Source of the DNA: Aldehydirespirator sp965116665
GTDB taxonomy: Bacteria; Actinomycetota; Acidimicrobiia; Acidimicrobiales; Aldehydirespiratoraceae
Length of the DNA stretch: 64,000 bases
Direction of reading: 5' to 3'
Assembly: GCA_965116665.1 (NCBI GenBank)
Contig: OZ220709.1
Span: forward strand, 2,418,001 to 2,482,000
Shown: one piece after another, positions 28,498 through 37,038 of the stretch
Numbering within the stretch: position 1 is the stretch's first letter
Layout: each line of letters begins with the position of its first letter
Made by a program: the position numbers and the translations under genes
Notes under the pieces: generated by a model
What the model was told of the DNA's origin: nothing
Seen by the model: only the letters and a program-made list of their open reading frames with translations
Databases searched by the model: none

Positions 28498-29514
28498 CTA
28501 AGGCACCGCTCCGGCCTGCTCGGCGGTTACGTGGCCCTCGTCGCGCATCCAGGCGATGGAGTCGGCCAGGGACTCCGCCGCGGAGCGCAGGGTGATGCCG
28601 GTGTCCTGCTCGGTGAAGGAGTTGTCGCCGGCGCAGGTGTTGTACATGTACTCGGCGCCCTCCGAGGTGAGGATCAGGTCGCGGCCGAACCGCCGGGCCA
28701 GGTCGCCGAGACGCCCCCATGCCAGCATCGCCGCCTTGGGCATGGCCACCGACTTGAGGTCCCGGCCGGTGACGTCGCACAGCACCGACAGCAACTCGTC
28801 GGCGGTGAGGTGGTGGCCGAACATCACGTAGCGCTTGGGGCCCCGGCCGGTCTGCATCGACGCGGTGATCGCCGCGGCGATGTCGCGCACGTCGATGAGG
28901 TTCACCGTGTACCCGGACGAGCGCATGAAGGGCTTGGTCAGCCACAGCTGCAGCGGCTTGAACTGGGTCGACTCGCCGTAGTCGCCGGGACCGCCCACCC
29001 CGCCGGGGTAGATGATGACCACGCCGCGCCCCGAGGCCTGGAGTCGCCGGGCCAGGTGCTCGGACTCGGCCTTGGACCGGGCGTAGGGCATCCGGGCACT
29101 CCCCACCGGATGGTCGGCGGTCACCGGGTCGGTCCGGAACGGGAACAGGGCCGCCGCGCTGGACACGTGCACGATCGGGTCGCACCCGGCGTCCGCGGCG
29201 GTGCCCAGCACGTTCAGAGCGCCCGCGAAGTTGCTGGCCTCGATGTCGGCCTCCGAGCTCGGGTCGATCCCGACCACCGCGGCCGCGTGCACCACCGCGT
29301 CGCAGCCCTCGATCGCGCCCGTCACCACGTCGGCGTCGGCCATGTCCCCCTGAACCGTTTCCAGCCGCGCCACGTCTACCCCCACCCGGGCGGTGACCGT
29401 CTCGAGCTTGGCCGGCGTCCGCACCAGGGCCCGCACGGTATGGCCTGCGTCCTGGAGAGCCTTGGCCGCGTGGGACCCTACGAAGCCGGTAGCGCCGGTT
29501 ACTAGGACCCTCAT
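28498..29514 (-). CDS. NAD(P)-dependent epimerase/reductase (DFR-like), tandem copy A
   Basis: A 338-residue extended SDR. The Rossmann motif is VTGATGFVGSHAAKAL and the catalytic YxxxK is in MPYARSKAESEHLA, with Ser in VHVSSAAALFPF. It resembles dihydroflavonol-4-reductase / 3-beta-HSD-like proteins. The adjoining copy B has the same length and an identical first 48 residues. ATG 29514 is the start. Copy A is probably downstream of copy B in one transcript (30-base gap). Substrate unknown. Confidence 0.88.
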   Translation of the reverse strand: MRVLVTGATGFVGSHAAKALQDAGHTVRALVRTPAKLETVTARVGVDVARLETVQGDMADADVVTGAIEGCDAVVHAAAVVGIDPSSEADIEASNFAGALNVLGTAADAGCDPIVHVSSAAALFPFRTDPVTADHPVGSARMPYARSKAESEHLARRLQASGRGVVIIYPGGVGGPGDYGESTQFKPLQLWLTKPFMRSSGYTVNLIDVRDIAAAITASMQTGRGPKRYVMFGHHLTADELLSVLCDVTGRDLKSVAMPKAAMLAWGRLGDLARRFGRDLILTSEGAEYMYNTCAGDNSFTEQDTGITLRSAAESLADSIAWMRDEGHVTAEQAGAVP

Positions 29515-29544
29515 ATCTGTGCCTCCCAGGCTAATGGCGCTCGC

Positions 29545-30558
29545 CTACCGCACCGCCCCGGCTTGGGCCGCGGTGACGTAGCCCTCGTCGCGCATCCAGG
29601 CGATCGTGTCGGCCAGCGACTCGCCGAACGGCCGCAGGGTGACGCCGGTGTCCTGCTCGGTGGCGGAGTTGTCGCCGGCGCAGTAGTTGAACATGTACTC
29701 CACGGCCTCGCTGGTGAGCACCAGGTCGAGGTCGAACCGGCGGGCCAGGTCACCGATCCGCCCCCAGGCCGAGAACAGCGCCCTGGGCATCGGCACCGAC
29801 TTCAGGTCCCGGCCGGTCACCCGGCGCAGCTCCGACAGCAGCTCGTCGGCGGTGAGGGTGCGGCCGAACAGCAGGTAGCGCCTCGGGCCCCGGCCGGCCT
29901 CGATGGATGCCGCGATCACCGCGGCCACGTCGCGCACGTCCACCATCGTCATGGTGTAGCCCGACCGGGGAATGGGCCTGGTGAGCCACAGCTTCATCGG
30001 CTGGAGCTGGACCGACTGGTTGTAGTCGCCGGGGCCGATGACGAGCGCGGGATAGACGATGACCACGCCGTGCCCCAGGGACTGGTGCCGCCGGGCCAGG
30101 TGCTCGCACCTGGCCTTGGACCGTGCGTAGGCCTGCTGGGCGGTGCCCACCGGATGGTCGGCGGTCACCGGATCGGTTCTGAACGGGAACAGGGCCTCGC
30201 CGGTGGAGACATGCACCACCGGGTCGCAGCCCGCGCCGACCGCGGCGTCGAGCACGTTCTGCGCGCCCGCGAAGTTGGTGCCGGACACCTCGGCCTCGTC
30301 GGTCGGGTCGATGCTCACCACCGCAGCGGCGTGGACGACTGCGTCGCAGCCGTCGACGGCGGCCTCGACCGCGGCGGCGTCGCGGATGTCGCCCTGCACC
30401 GTCTCCACCAGCGAGACGTCGACCCCTACCCGGGCGGTGACCGTCTCGAGCTTGGCCGGCGTCCGCACCAGGGCCCGCACGGTGTGGCCCGCGTCCTGGA
30501 GGGCCTTGGCCGCGTGGGACCCCACGAAGCCCGTCGCGCCGGTGACCAGGACCCTCAC
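29545..30558 (-). CDS. NAD(P)-dependent epimerase/reductase (DFR-like), tandem copy B
   Basis: A 337-residue paralogue of copy A. VTGATGFVGSH and YARSKARCEHLARR are the cofactor and catalytic motifs. The first 48 residues equal those of copy A, with a 50-base stretch of identical DNA, while the remainder is clearly diverged. That pattern points to gene conversion at the 5' end after an older duplication. The start is GTG 30558. A copy of a dispersed 48-bp element sits about 35 bases upstream. Confidence 0.88.
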   Translation of the reverse strand: MRVLVTGATGFVGSHAAKALQDAGHTVRALVRTPAKLETVTARVGVDVSLVETVQGDIRDAAAVEAAVDGCDAVVHAAAVVSIDPTDEAEVSGTNFAGAQNVLDAAVGAGCDPVVHVSTGEALFPFRTDPVTADHPVGTAQQAYARSKARCEHLARRHQSLGHGVVIVYPALVIGPGDYNQSVQLQPMKLWLTRPIPRSGYTMTMVDVRDVAAVIAASIEAGRGPRRYLLFGRTLTADELLSELRRVTGRDLKSVPMPRALFSAWGRIGDLARRFDLDLVLTSEAVEYMFNYCAGDNSATEQDTGVTLRPFGESLADTIAWMRDEGYVTAAQAGAVR

Positions 30559-30592
30559 CGCCGATCCCCGCTACGGCGAACCGGCTCGGCAG

Positions 30593-30640
30593 AAATCAGT
30601 AGAGAAACCCGTCACATAGAGGGAAAACCCACACCGATTT
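30593..30640 (-). repeat. Dispersed 48-bp imperfect-palindrome element, copy 1
   Basis: Read on the minus strand this matches 54647-54694 in most positions. The shared core is GGGTTTTCCC, then a TAT-centred stretch, then CGGGTTTCTCTAC and GATTT; the ends are AAATC and GATTT. Both copies are just upstream of a gene (the epimerase copy B here, fbiB there) and in the same orientation to it. The arms of this copy are imperfect. Confidence 0.65.
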
Positions 30641-30665
30641 GGGGATGGGCTTGACCTGGGGCGGC

Positions 30666-31565
30666 TCACGGGTTGTGGTCCTCGAGCAGGGCCGAGCCCA
30701 ACGATGCGGCACTCTCCGGTATGCGCCTGGCCTCGATGTCGCGGTGGCGGGCTGCGATGGCGTCGTCGAAGTCGCGGTCGGTGAACAGCCAGAGGTCCCC
30801 GTCCCGGATGGCCCGCACCACCATGTCGGCCACCGCGGAGGGGCGCAGCGCCTGCGCGTACAGGTCGCGTATCGCGTCCCGGGTCTCGGACTCGGCATCT
30901 CCGGCGACCAGGTCGGAGTCCCATACCCCGTCGACATCGGGAGAGTCCCGCAGGTGCTCGGGACGGTTGCGCTCGGAGTCCAGGATGTTGGTGGACACCA
31001 GCCCGGGGCACAGGCAGGTGACGCCCACTCCGGTGCCCTCGGCGAGCATCTCGGCGTGCAGGGTCTCGCTGAGCGCCACCACCCCGTGCTTGGAGACGTT
31101 GTAGGGGCCGATCCCGGCCGAGGTGATATGGCCCAGCACCGAAGCGGTGTTGACGATATGGCCCGAGCCCCGCTCGATCATGGACGGCAGGAAGGCCCGG
31201 CAGCCGTGGATGACGCCCCACAGGTTGACCCCGAGGCACCACTCCCACGACTTGAGCGAGAGCTCCGAGATCGGGCCGGTGGCGGCCACGCCGGCGTTGT
31301 TGCACAGCACGTCGGCCGGCCCGTAGGCGTCGGTACAGGCGTCGCGCAGCGCCTCCACCGCCGGCCACACCGACACATCGCAGGTGACCATCACGGCCTC
31401 TCCCCCAGCGTCCCGGATGGACTGCACCGTCTCGTTCAGGGGCGGCTCCTCGATGTCGGCCACCACCACTCGCATGGACTCGGCCGCGAATCGCTCGGCC
31501 ATCGCCCGGCCCATGCCGCTGGCCCCGCCGGTGACAACCGCCACCCGGCCGGCGAGGTCCTTCAC
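30666..31565 (-). CDS. SDR-family oxidoreductase
   Basis: A 299-residue classical SDR. The motifs are VTGGASGMGRAMAERFA (cofactor), NNAGVA, VNTASVLGHIT (catalytic Ser), and YNVSKHGVVALSE (Tyr and Lys). Asp after the second strand (VVADIEE) favours NAD(H). GTG 31565 overlaps the stop of the upstream LLM gene in GTGA, so the two are translationally coupled. The C-terminal 70 residues extend past the usual SDR core. Confidence 0.92.
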   Translation of the reverse strand: MKDLAGRVAVVTGGASGMGRAMAERFAAESMRVVVADIEEPPLNETVQSIRDAGGEAVMVTCDVSVWPAVEALRDACTDAYGPADVLCNNAGVAATGPISELSLKSWEWCLGVNLWGVIHGCRAFLPSMIERGSGHIVNTASVLGHITSAGIGPYNVSKHGVVALSETLHAEMLAEGTGVGVTCLCPGLVSTNILDSERNRPEHLRDSPDVDGVWDSDLVAGDAESETRDAIRDLYAQALRPSAVADMVVRAIRDGDLWLFTDRDFDDAIAARHRDIEARRIPESAASLGSALLEDHNP

Positions 31566-32428
31566 GGCGCCAGCGCGGCCAGGGCGTCGTAGTCGATGGC
31601 GCCCGCGCCGGCCTCGGGGTGCAGCACCTGCACGCAGACCTGGGTGGCGCCTGCGTCGGCGTGCTCGGCCAGCCGGCGTTCGATGGCGTCGACGTCGCCC
31701 CAGGCCACCATGGCGTCCACGAAGCGATCCGACAGGCCGTCGATGTCGTCGTCGTCGAAGCCGAGCCGCTTCCAGCAGTCCCGGTAGCCCGGGGCCCGGG
31801 TGTAGAACTTCATCACGTTGCCGCCGGTGGCCCTGGCTGCTGCGGCGTCGGTGGTGAGCATCACCTTCTGCTCGACGCACAGCTTGGCGTCGGGGCCCAT
31901 GACCGAGCGGGCGAGGGCGGTGTGCTCCGGTGTCGTGTTGTAGGGGTGGGCGCCGTCGGTGCGCTCAGCTGCGAGCTCCAGCATCCGCGGGCCGAGGGCG
32001 GCGAGGACGACCGGCACCGGCTCCGGCGGCTGGACCGAGGTGTAGCGGGCCGCGTCCATGGCGTCGAGGTAGGACCGCATGAATGACAGCGGCCTGTCGT
32101 AGGGGATGCCGCGGATCTTGGAGACGATCACCGGGCTCGACACCCCGAGGCCCAGCGTGAACCGGCCGCCGGTCTGCTCGGCGACGGTGCAGGCGCCCTG
32201 CTTCATGACCCCGGCGTGCCGGTTGTAGACGTTGGCGATGCCGCTGGCCAGCCCGAGCGTCGACGTGACCGCGCCGAGGTGGGCGGCCAGCGCGAACGGG
32301 TCGCGCCCGAACGTCTCGCCGATCCACAGCTGCGAGTAGCCCAGCTCCTCCACTGCCTTGGCGAAGGCGGCCGTGTCGGCCCCGCTGAGCGCTTCCGGGG
32401 CCGCCCAGCACCCACGTTCAACCGACAT
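31562..32428 (-). CDS. LLM-class oxidoreductase (probably F420-dependent)
   Basis: A 288-residue luciferase-like TIM-barrel protein. GYSQLWIGETFGRDPFALAA and GGRFTLGLGVSSP are the family's cofactor-region signatures. Actinomycete members of this type mostly use F420 rather than FMN, and the window carries fbiA and fbiB. It is coupled to the following SDR gene, so the two may act on one substrate. ATG 32428 is the start. Confidence 0.88.
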   Translation of the reverse strand: MSVERGCWAAPEALSGADTAAFAKAVEELGYSQLWIGETFGRDPFALAAHLGAVTSTLGLASGIANVYNRHAGVMKQGACTVAEQTGGRFTLGLGVSSPVIVSKIRGIPYDRPLSFMRSYLDAMDAARYTSVQPPEPVPVVLAALGPRMLELAAERTDGAHPYNTTPEHTALARSVMGPDAKLCVEQKVMLTTDAAAARATGGNVMKFYTRAPGYRDCWKRLGFDDDDIDGLSDRFVDAMVAWGDVDAIERRLAEHADAGATQVCVQVLHPEAGAGAIDYDALAALAP

Positions 32429-32515
32429 CTGTGCTCCCTTCGGCAGGCTGCCGGTTACGGTACCGGCGCGGGTCGGCGGCGCCGCATTGCGGTGCGGTCG
32501 AGTACCCGGTACCGA

Positions 32516-33946
32516 TCAGTAGCGGTAGTGGTCGGGCTTGTAGGGCCCGTCGACATCCACGCCGATGTAGCCGGCCTGCTCTCCGGTGAGCCTGGTCAGG
32601 CGGACACCGAGCGCGTCGAGGTGCAGCCGGGCCACCTCCTCGTCCAGCCGGCGGGGCAGGGTGGTCAGGCCGACCGGCATCGACCCGGCGTTGGCGTGCA
32701 GCTCCATCTGGGCCAGCACCTGGTTGGTGAAGCTGCACGACATCACGAAGCTGGGATGCCCGGTGGCGTTGCCCAGATTCAGCAGGCGACCCTCCGATAG
32801 CAGGATCACCGAGTGGCCGTCGCCGAAGACGTACTCGTCCACCTGGGGCTTGATGTTGACCCTCCGGACGTCCGACATACGGTTCAACCCGGCGACGTCC
32901 ACCTCGTTGTCGAAGTGGCCGATGTTGCCCACGATGGCCTGGTGCTTCATGCGGGCCATGTGGCCCGCGCTGATGACGCCCGCATTGCCGGTGGCGGTGA
33001 CGAAGATGTCGGCGATGGACACCACCGCCTCCAGAGTGTTGACCTCGTAGCCCTCCATGGCCGCCTGGAGGGCGCAGATCGGGTCGATCTCGGCGATGAT
33101 CACCCGGGCGCCCTGGCCCCGCAGGGCCGCCGCGCATCCCTTGCCCACGTCGCCGAAGCCGCACACCACCGCCACCTTGCCGCCGATCATCACGTCGGTG
33201 GCCCGGTTGATGCCGTCGATCAGCGAGTGGCGGCAGCCGTAGTGGTTGTCGAACTTGGACTTGGTGACCGAGTCGTTCACGTTGATGGCCGGGAACAGCA
33301 GCTCGCCCCGCTCCAGCATCTGCTGGAGCCGCATCACGCCGGTGGTCGTCTCCTCGGACACCCCCGCGATGGACGGCACGATCCGCGAGAAGAAACCGGG
33401 ATCGTCTCCGGCGATGGTGCGGAGCCGGTCCAGGATGACCGACCACTCCTCACTGTCGCCCTCGGCGGCCTCGGGCACCTCGCCGGCCCGCTCGTAGGCG
33501 AGCCCCTTGTGGACCAGCAGGGTGGCGTCTCCCCCGTCGTCGAGGATGAGGCTCGGCCCGGCCCCATCGGGCCAGCGGAAGATCTGCTCGGTGGCCCACC
33601 AGTACTCCTCCAGCGTCTCGCCCTTCCAGGCGAACACCGGCACCCCCCGGAGGTCGTCGGCCGTGCCGTCGGGGCCCACGGCCACAGCCGCAGCCGCGTG
33701 GTCCTGGGTGGAGAAGATGTTGCAGCTCGCCCACCGGACATCGGCGCCCAGCGCGACCAGCGTCTCGATCAGCACCGCGGTCTGCACGGTCATGTGCAGC
33801 GACCCCGCGATGCGGGCGCCGGTCAGGGGCTGATCATCGATGTAGCGGCCCCGCAGGGCCATCAGTCCGGGCATCTCGTGCTCGGCCAGACGGATCTCGG
33901 CCCGGCCGAGCGGGGCCAGCGAGAGGTCAGCGACTCGCATGTCCAT
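32516..33946 (-). CDS. ahcY: Adenosylhomocysteinase (SAH hydrolase)
   Basis: A 476-residue cytosolic enzyme splitting S-adenosylhomocysteine to adenosine and homocysteine, which keeps methyltransferases active. Visible are CNIFSTQDHAAAA, EETTTGVMRLQQM, INVNDSVTKSKFDNHYGCRHSLIDGI, the NAD motif VVCGFGDVGKGCAAALRG, and the C-terminal KPDHYRY that completes the cofactor site. ATG 33946 and ATG 33940 are both possible starts. Only 46 bases separate it from hicA, leaving no space for an SAH riboswitch. Confidence 0.97.
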   Translation of the reverse strand: MDMRVADLSLAPLGRAEIRLAEHEMPGLMALRGRYIDDQPLTGARIAGSLHMTVQTAVLIETLVALGADVRWASCNIFSTQDHAAAAVAVGPDGTADDLRGVPVFAWKGETLEEYWWATEQIFRWPDGAGPSLILDDGGDATLLVHKGLAYERAGEVPEAAEGDSEEWSVILDRLRTIAGDDPGFFSRIVPSIAGVSEETTTGVMRLQQMLERGELLFPAINVNDSVTKSKFDNHYGCRHSLIDGINRATDVMIGGKVAVVCGFGDVGKGCAAALRGQGARVIIAEIDPICALQAAMEGYEVNTLEAVVSIADIFVTATGNAGVISAGHMARMKHQAIVGNIGHFDNEVDVAGLNRMSDVRRVNIKPQVDEYVFGDGHSVILLSEGRLLNLGNATGHPSFVMSCSFTNQVLAQMELHANAGSMPVGLTTLPRRLDEEVARLHLDALGVRLTRLTGEQAGYIGVDVDGPYKPDHYRY

Positions 33947-33992
33947 AGAAGCCAGACGCTATCGGTGCCTCGAGTATGAGCGAGACCGCCGG

Positions 33993-34208
33993 CTAGCCGG
34001 TGTTGAACCACTCGTCACGGCTGATCCCTGCCTCGTTGAGGATGACCCGCAACAGACCGGCGTCGATCTCCTTGTCATTCGGAATGTGCACCTTGCGAGG
34101 CCCGAGCGCCATGTAGTCATGCCGGCTCGGGATCGGGCCACGCCAGCCGAGTTTCTTCAGCCTGGCTATGAGGTCTCGCCGCTTGACCGGCCCTAACCGG
34201 CGGTTCAT
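33993..34208 (-). CDS. hicA: HicA-type mRNA interferase toxin
   Basis: A 71-residue dsRBD-fold toxin. KRRDLIARLKKLGWRGPIPSRHDYMALG carries the catalytic-type His, and VHIPNDKEIDAGLLRVILNEAG is the conserved second half. HicA cleaves mRNA and tmRNA unless held by HicB. The ATG at 34208 overlaps the hicB stop by four bases (ATGA), so antitoxin is made first. It sits downstream of ManA-region genes and upstream of ahcY, an insertion in an otherwise conserved block. Confidence 0.85.
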   Translation of the reverse strand: MNRRLGPVKRRDLIARLKKLGWRGPIPSRHDYMALGPRKVHIPNDKEIDAGLLRVILNEAGISRDEWFNTG

Positions 34209-34492
34209 GGCCCAGGGACGAGATTGATGCCTCCCATCTCCGGGATGTCGGTGTCGCCATCGGCCAGCTTGACATCAGCCCATCCGATAAGCACCGACTC
34301 CAAGTAGGCGACCGCGTCCGCGGCGGTAGTTCCGTACGCCCACGCGCCGGGGCAGCCCTCGACGGTCGCGACCAGATACTCGGTGTCCTCCGCCTCGGCT
34401 ACGTCCGCATGCCGGACAGCCGCGGCCGCCCATTGGCGCAGGTGTGCTGCCATCGCATCCTTCGAGCGTGCCGTTACCGCCATATCCCGCAT
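34205..34492 (-). CDS. hicB: HicB-type antitoxin
   Basis: About 95 residues. EYLVATVEGCPGAWAYGTTAADAVAYLESVLIGW is the HicB partial-RNase-H-like domain. No DNA-binding HTH or RHH is seen at the C-terminus (MGGINLVPGP). The start could be ATG 34492 or ATG 34483. It precedes hicA and overlaps it by four bases, whereas the classical order is hicA then hicB. Confidence 0.75.
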   Translation of the reverse strand: MRDMAVTARSKDAMAAHLRQWAAAAVRHADVAEAEDTEYLVATVEGCPGAWAYGTTAADAVAYLESVLIGWADVKLADGDTDIPEMGGINLVPGP

Positions 34493-34571
34493 CCCGCCGC
34501 CGGGGTTCGCGTGCCTGTCGGCAAGACTACTGGACCGACCGCTGAACGGTCGGCACACCGTTTCCGAGGTT

Positions 34572-35732
34572 CTAGGCGGCTCCAACCTCAGCGCAGAACA
34601 CCGTGCCCCGACCATGGAAGACAACCGAGCGCTCGCCGCCGGCCACCCAGGCCGCGGCGCCGCGGTCCAAGGTCAGCCCGTTGCCCTCGACGCAGCCGTC
34701 CGTGCACAGCAGTACCGCGGGCCCCGCAGCCACGGTGGCGGAGCCGTCCACCTCCAGCCGCTTCAAGCAGAACTCCTCCGCGGCTGCCCGGTACGCGGCC
34801 ACCCCGCCGACCGGCTCCGGCCGTAAGACCGGTGCCTCCGATGCGGCACAGTCCACGATCTCCAGAAGTGCGGCCGGGTCTGTGTGCTTGGAAGTGAGAC
34901 CACCGCGCAGCACGTTGTCGGAGTCAGCCATCAGCTCCACCGCAGTGCCGCCCAGATAGGCGTGGAGACACCCGGAGTCGACGAACATGGCCTCGCCGGG
35001 CGCCAACACGACATGGTTGAGAAACAGCGCCGCGACCACGGCGCGATCGCCGGGAAACTGCGCTCCCAATCCGGCTACCGCGGCGCGGAGACCCGTCCAT
35101 TCGTCGTCTCCGGTCCGCGCCGCGCAGGCCTCCGTCGCGGACTCGGCCAGCTCGACCGCCGCGGACGGGTCAAGGGCCAGCAGCCACGAGAGTACGTCGC
35201 ACATCTGCGAGCCTGGCAGGCCGTCGATGCGGCGTCGCAGTGGATCTAGCGGGGGCGAGTCCAAGGTCTCGAGCAAGTCCACAGTTCGCCGTGGATCGCG
35301 GAAGCCACATAGCGCCTCAAAGCGGCTGAGCGCGCAGATCATTTCGGGCTTAGCCGAACGGTCCCGGAACATCCTTTGCGGCCCGTCCCGCGGGATCTCC
35401 ATGGCCTCCTCGCGGGCGAATCCCGCCTCGGCGTTCTCGGCCGAGGGGTGGGCCTGGAGCGACAGCGGCGCGGCCGCGGCCAGCACCTTGAGCAAGAACG
35501 GCAGCCGGCCGTAGCGCGACGCCACGGCCGGGCCGAGAGCCGCTACCGGATCGGCCGCTATCAGTCGGTCGAGGGGCTCGGCACGGGCGCCCACCGTGGC
35601 CGGTGAGGCCGGATGGGCGCCGAACCAGAGTTCGGCCCATGGCTCGCCGGTTGGAGGACGTCCGAGCAGGTCTGGGATGGCTGTGAGCGACCCCCAGTCG
35701 TACTTCTTGACCGCTCCCTCAATCAGCTCCAT
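34572..35732 (-). CDS. manA: Mannose-6-phosphate isomerase, class I
   Basis: A 386-residue zinc enzyme interconverting fructose-6-P and mannose-6-P. Zinc ligands are in SLQAHPSAENAEAGFARE (Gln, His), KPEMICALSRFEALCGF (Glu), and VDSGCLHAYLGG (His). SDNVLRGGLTSKHTD holds the substrate-binding Arg. It feeds the ManB step encoded upstream and hence the GDP-sugar genes near 52 kb. ATG... MELIEGAVKKYDWGSL is the standard opening. Confidence 0.95.
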   Translation of the reverse strand: MELIEGAVKKYDWGSLTAIPDLLGRPPTGEPWAELWFGAHPASPATVGARAEPLDRLIAADPVAALGPAVASRYGRLPFLLKVLAAAAPLSLQAHPSAENAEAGFAREEAMEIPRDGPQRMFRDRSAKPEMICALSRFEALCGFRDPRRTVDLLETLDSPPLDPLRRRIDGLPGSQMCDVLSWLLALDPSAAVELAESATEACAARTGDDEWTGLRAAVAGLGAQFPGDRAVVAALFLNHVVLAPGEAMFVDSGCLHAYLGGTAVELMADSDNVLRGGLTSKHTDPAALLEIVDCAASEAPVLRPEPVGGVAAYRAAAEEFCLKRLEVDGSATVAAGPAVLLCTDGCVEGNGLTLDRGAAAWVAGGERSVVFHGRGTVFCAEVGAA

Positions 35733-35755
35733 GCCTCGACCGTTCCTGGGCTGGC

Positions 35756-36718
35756 TCAGTCAGGATCCGAGATGTCACGGCCTCGCGACGCCGCCAGCGC
35801 GGCGACCGCGTCGCCCACCAGCACCAGGTCGAGCAGCTGAGCCAGAGCCCCGTGGCCGTCGGCCCGCACCTCGTGGAGGGCGGTCACAGCCGAGCCGAGC
35901 AGATCGACGCGGTCACCCAGGCCCGGCGGCTCGAAGTCGTGACGCAGCACAATCGCGACCACCCCGGCCGGCACGCCCCTCGCCAGCGTGGTCCACGTCG
36001 CGGCCTCGGCCTCGTCGGCCGGAAGGTTGCGACGCACCGAGGCAACATCGCCGACCCGGTTGAGTCGGTTGACCCAACGGCGGGCGGCGTGCTTGCCGAC
36101 TCCGCCCGAGCCGCAGACCACAGCCATGCGGCCCACGACCGCGTCGGCCAGCGCCTCCACGGACCCCGAGGCGGTATCGAGTTGCCTGCCTCTGGCTTCG
36201 ATCTGCTCAGCGCTCTCGGAGATCAGCCGGTTCATTCCGGACAGGACGCCGACACGCTCCAGCAGCACGAGCACCGGAACGATGACCACACCCAGCCCCG
36301 CGGCAGGGCCGGCGAAGGGATCCACCCTCGTGACGGGAACGCCCCAGCCCGCGCACAGCTCCATCAGCTCCCCGCCGGAGGTGACGGCCACCATGCGAGC
36401 CCCGCTGGCCTGCGCGACCCGGGCTGCGGCCACGGTGGGCTGGTCGTTGCCCGACTGTGACACCGCCACCACCAGCGACGACTCCGACAGCCAGGACGGA
36501 CTGATCCCGCCGGTGGCGAGGACCGGCACCGAGCCCTGCAAGTGAGCGACCGACTCCACGACGTCGCCGGCCACCCCTCCCCCGCCCGCGCCTACGATCA
36601 CCACTTCGCTGACCTCGCCCGGGACGGGCAGGCCCTCGACGTCCGCGGCGGACACCGCGGCATCGCGCACCTGATCGGGCAGATGCCTGAGCGCTTCCAG
36701 CAGATCGTCGGTGGCCAT
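35756..36718 (-). CDS. SIS-domain protein, phosphoglucose/phosphomannose isomerase-like
   Basis: A 320-residue two-SIS-domain protein. VVIVGAGGGGVAGDVVESV and VVAVSQSGNDQPTVAAARVA resemble the sugar-phosphate loops of bifunctional PGI/PMI, and VVCGSGGVGKHAARRWVNRLN begins the second domain. The family's catalytic Glu/His are not clear, so activity is uncertain. The same gene lies between manA and manB in mycobacteria (Rv3256c by recall). Confidence 0.8.
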   Translation of the reverse strand: MATDDLLEALRHLPDQVRDAAVSAADVEGLPVPGEVSEVVIVGAGGGGVAGDVVESVAHLQGSVPVLATGGISPSWLSESSLVVAVSQSGNDQPTVAAARVAQASGARMVAVTSGGELMELCAGWGVPVTRVDPFAGPAAGLGVVIVPVLVLLERVGVLSGMNRLISESAEQIEARGRQLDTASGSVEALADAVVGRMAVVCGSGGVGKHAARRWVNRLNRVGDVASVRRNLPADEAEAATWTTLARGVPAGVVAIVLRHDFEPPGLGDRVDLLGSAVTALHEVRADGHGALAQLLDLVLVGDAVAALAASRGRDISDPD

Positions 36719-36733
36719 GGCGCGCCGCTCTCG

Positions 36734-36994
36734 TCAGCCTTCTTGCCCGCCGGCGTCGCCGGCCTCGAAGGTGGGTCGCAACCCGCCGGCTTCAGCCTTG
36801 GCCATGAGCCGCCCGTGCTCGGCGTCGTCGGCGGTGGAGGCCTCCTCGGTCAGCATCACCGGTATCTGATCCTCCACCCGGTATAGGAGCCGTAGCCGGG
36901 GGTTGTAGAGCACCTGCTCGTCGTCGAAGTACAGGAGCGGGCCCTTGTCGGCCGGGCACGCGAGGATCTCCAGCAGCCGGGCATCGAGCGTCAA
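36734..36994 (-). CDS. Trm112-family small protein
   Basis: An 86-residue protein: LLEILACPADKGPLLYFDDEQVLYNPRLRLLYRVEDQIPVML is the Trm112/YcaR fold. Only one of the four zinc-finger cysteines is kept, as in many bacterial forms. TTG 36994 is supported by AGGAGGT seven bases upstream. Trm112 proteins activate methyltransferases in eukaryotes; the bacterial role is mostly unknown. Confidence 0.85.
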   Translation of the reverse strand: MTLDARLLEILACPADKGPLLYFDDEQVLYNPRLRLLYRVEDQIPVMLTEEASTADDAEHGRLMAKAEAGGLRPTFEAGDAGGQEG

Positions 36995-37038
36995 GGTTGG
37001 ACCTCCTGGAATTGCGCCGAGCGGTTAGGCACCTGATG

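Noticed and set aside
32458..32514. Two copies of CGGTACCG between ahcY and the LLM gene as a terminator
   Set aside because: Each copy is itself a palindrome, so the long-range pairing is not specific; no other support.
33947..33992. SAH riboswitch upstream of ahcY
   Set aside because: Only 46 bases separate ahcY from hicA and no matching conserved core is visible.
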